The position numbers and the translations under genes are program-made. A stretch of 15,885 nt of DNA from CALACW01 sp963627915 (GTDB lineage: Bacteria; Bacillota; Clostridia; Oscillospirales; Acutalibacteraceae), in NCBI GenBank assembly GCA_963627915.1, contig CAVGCY010000042.1, forward strand, positions 1-15,885. Direction: 5' to 3'. This document shows positions 14,698-15,885 of this stretch, piece by piece (the stretch's first letter is position 1; every line of letters starts with the position of its first letter). Under the pieces are notes generated by a model. The model was not told the DNA's origin. It did not search any database and saw nothing but the letters and a program-made list of their open reading frames with translations.

Positions 14698-15519
14698 TTG
14701 AAAGAACGTAGACCTAAAAGATTAAAAATAAAAAAAGAAGACATACCTGCTTCTTTAACAACCGAGTTTTCAACCGCCGAATCCCGCTCCGAAATAAAAC
14801 CGCTCAAAGCTCAAAACGATTCGCCCGAAAGCAAACGAATAGGAAAAGGCTCGTTCGCGGCGGGGATTATAATTATAATATTCGCGCTTGCGGGGCTTGC
14901 ATTTTCCGTTTATTATGCGGCAGGATTCATAAACGAAAAATTTATAAAAAAAGATTATTCGCAGTTTAACGAATTTTTAATTCCCGTTGCGGCAATCGAT
15001 CCGGATACGTTCGACGACATTTCCGGTGCGGATATGAACGATCTTTTAAACATCGCGCTGTGGTCGCTCGTTGACAGCGACGCGGCTCCCGATACGTACA
15101 AGTACGACGACGGATATATGCTGATTCCCGATTCCGACGTTGAAACGGCATTTACAAAATTTTTCTCCGACGAGGTAAAACCCGAGCATAAAACGGCAGA
15201 GGGCTACGGATACGAATTTACGTACGACAAGACAAACAAGGTCTACAAAATTCCGCTGACGGCAATTACGCCCATATATACGCCGAGCATAACGGAGGTA
15301 AAACAGGAACGAAGCTCCGTTGTCATAACGGTCGGAATGATTAGCTACGGCAGCTGGGAAACGGACGATAACGGCAATATGATAACGCCCGGAGCGGATA
15401 AGTATCTTAAAATAACGCTGCTCGAAAGAAACGGAGATTACTATATCTCGGCGATTCAATCCGCGTCGTCGTCGCCGGACGCCGTCAATGTGCAGATAAA
15501 CGAAGAAGCCACAAAATAA
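14698..15519 (+). CDS. Unrecognised membrane-anchored extracytoplasmic protein, coupled to proBA
   Basis: I do not recognise this protein. I chose the TTG at 14698-14700 because GAGGTG (14686-14691, overlapping the proA stop) sits 8 bases from it; a GTG at 14689-14691 would add three residues but would overlap that site. The 273-residue product has a very basic cytoplasmic start (residues 1-13), a polar Ser/Glu/Lys-rich stretch, one membrane segment (about 53-78, Ile/Ala/Gly-rich), and then about 195 acidic, Asp/Tyr/Thr-rich residues with predicted beta strands, outside the membrane by the positive-inside rule. The C-terminal YLKITLLERNGDYYISAIQS could be the last strands of an NTF2-like fold; this is speculation. 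It begins 10 bases after proA and shares its transcript. It ends before a strong terminator. Confidence 0.82.
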   Translation: MKERRPKRLKIKKEDIPASLTTEFSTAESRSEIKPLKAQNDSPESKRIGKGSFAAGIIIIIFALAGLAFSVYYAAGFINEKFIKKDYSQFNEFLIPVAAIDPDTFDDISGADMNDLLNIALWSLVDSDAAPDTYKYDDGYMLIPDSDVETAFTKFFSDEVKPEHKTAEGYGYEFTYDKTNKVYKIPLTAITPIYTPSITEVKQERSSVVITVGMISYGSWETDDNGNMITPGADKYLKITLLERNGDYYISAIQSASSSPDAVNVQINEEATK

Positions 15520-15588
15520 GATTCAATAATATTTAAAAAAATGAATCAATAAAAAACCAAAAAAACCGGCGAAAAAAACAAAAAAAGT
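15520..15588. other. A-rich gap before the terminator
   Basis: About 70 bases very rich in A on the + strand. A 6-bp GATTCA/TGAATC inverted repeat (15520-15525 with 15542-15547) is present but has no T-run. I see no gene or promoter here. Confidence 0.5.
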
Positions 15589-15623
15589 AAAAGGGGGCTG
15601 TTTTTTTACAGCCTCTTTTTTTT
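15589..15623 (+). terminator. Rho-independent terminator of the proBA operon
   Basis: GGGGCTGT (15594-15601) pairs with ACAGCCTC (15608-15615) around a 6-base T loop, the stem being extended by A/T pairs (AAAG with the T-run). Eight T follow at 15616-15623. The CCTC plus T-run is again the left edge of the 63-base repeat. Confidence 0.92.
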
Positions 15624-15674
15624 CGCTGCAGAATATATGAACGGAGTGAAAATTGCATTTCTGCTCCGTTTTTT
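15612..15674 (+). repeat. Dispersed 63-base repeat, copy 2 (terminator-bearing)
   Basis: Second copy of the element at 979-1041, same orientation, 61 of 63 bases identical and no gaps. The T/C difference at 15656 is in the loop of the hairpin and the G/A difference at 15633 in the spacer, so both stem arms are conserved exactly. Identity ends inside the last T-run; sequence beyond 15674 is unrelated to that beyond 1041. It lies between the proBA operon and the convergent tRNA-Leu gene. Confidence 0.85.
15640..15674 (+). terminator. Second + strand terminator hairpin, inside repeat copy 2
   Basis: AACGGAG (15640-15646) pairs with CTCCGTT (15664-15670), with the inner GAAA/TTTC helix, followed by six T (15669-15674). 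It would back up the proBA terminator before the convergent tRNA gene. Confidence 0.65.
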
Positions 15675-15781
15675 GATTAAGACTGAGCTGTTAGTAAGGC
15701 GGGGGGAAATGTTTTGTATAAGTAATATCGGAATCCGATTTTTGCTTTTTGAATCAAAGTTCGTTCAGCTTGTGAAAATAA

Positions 15782-15823
15782 CAAATCCGAACTCATAACC
15801 GATTGGTTTAGAGTTCGGATTTG
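15782..15823 (-). terminator. Terminator hairpin of tRNA-Leu
   Basis: A perfect 13-bp stem (15782-15794 with 15811-15823) encloses an inner AACC/GGTT helix (15797-15800 with 15805-15808). In the minus-strand transcript it begins 7 bases after the tRNA CCA end and is followed by TTATTTT, a rather weak U-tract. The strong stem and location support a terminator or 3' processing structure. Confidence 0.7.
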
Positions 15824-15830
15824 CACAGTC

Positions 15831-15885
15831 TGGTGCGGATGACGGGACTTGAACCCACATGAACTTGCATTCACTAGGACCTGAA
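15831..15885 (-). tRNA. tRNA-Leu (anticodon CAG), 3' part, 5' end outside window
   Basis: Read on the minus strand from 15885: anticodon loop TTCAGGT with anticodon CAG, 3' anticodon stem CCTAG, a class II variable arm with a TGAA/TTCA helix, T-arm GTGGG-TTCAAGT-CCCGT, acceptor strand CATCCGC, discriminator A, and an encoded CCA (15833-15831). The long variable arm plus CAG identifies leucine. The window edge falls at the first base of the anticodon loop, so the D-arm and 5' acceptor are not seen. It reads CUG codons. Confidence 0.92.

Noticed and set aside
15727..15743. 5-bp ATCGG/CCGAT hairpin followed by T on the + strand
   Set aside because: The 3-base loop and short stem make it weak, and two better terminators already precede it.
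15637..15798. 53-codon + strand ORF starting inside repeat copy 2 (MNGVKIAF...), and a related 17-codon ORF starting at 1004 in copy 1
   Set aside because: No ribosome binding site, the frames diverge directly after the repeat, and the longer one runs into the tRNA terminator stem. The shared start only reflects the repeat.
15677..15874. 65-codon minus-strand ORF
   Set aside because: It reads through the tRNA-Leu gene and its terminator; this is a structural RNA shadow.

Overview
The window looks like chromosomal DNA of a Gram-positive bacterium of the class Clostridia, probably a gut Oscillospiraceae/Ruminococcaceae-type organism. This is inferred from the order of the mre and aminoacyl-tRNA synthetase genes, strong GGAGG-type ribosome binding sites, SigA-type promoters, a cysteine-rich clostridial HisRS, and an rplM-rpsI operon with an L13-leader-like hairpin. 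The taxonomy is not proven by the sequence. Almost all of it is core housekeeping DNA. I see no CRISPR array, no complete insertion sequence and no prophage.

Layout, left to right. The 3' part of tuf (EF-Tu) enters on the + strand and stops at 939. It is followed by a dense 321-base gap (940-1260) with several terminator hairpins and the first copy of a 63-base repeat. The rest of the left part is on the minus strand: rplM-rpsI (2107-1261) with its own promoter and leader hairpin; hisS-aspS-secreted alpha/beta hydrolase (6492-2305); mgsA (7074-6670) with its own promoter and terminator; and the cell-shape operon mreB-mreC-mreD-mrdA(PBP2)-minD (12456-7185). From a divergent promoter region at 12457-12634, proB-proA and an unrecognised membrane-anchored protein gene run on the + strand to 15519. 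The window ends with a terminator, the second repeat copy, and the 3' half of a minus-strand tRNA-Leu(CAG).

How the genes work together. MreB, MreC, MreD and PBP2 form the core of a lateral-wall (elongasome) machine; a lone MinD-like ATPase follows without MinC, MinE or RodA. ProB and ProA carry out the first two steps of proline synthesis. HisRS and AspRS charge tRNA, while L13, S9, EF-Tu and tRNA-Leu belong to translation.

The best leads are: (1) the 63-base repeat (61/63 identical) present in both convergent intergenic regions, fused each time to the T-tract of a different terminator and carrying a second terminator hairpin; (2) an MreB whose phosphate-2 aspartate is asparagine; (3) a reduced mre/min cluster in which the MinD-like protein has no MinC/MinE neighbours and lacks the usual C-terminal membrane helix; (4) a proBA-coupled unknown membrane protein. 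I did not find a convincing wholly new multi-gene system.
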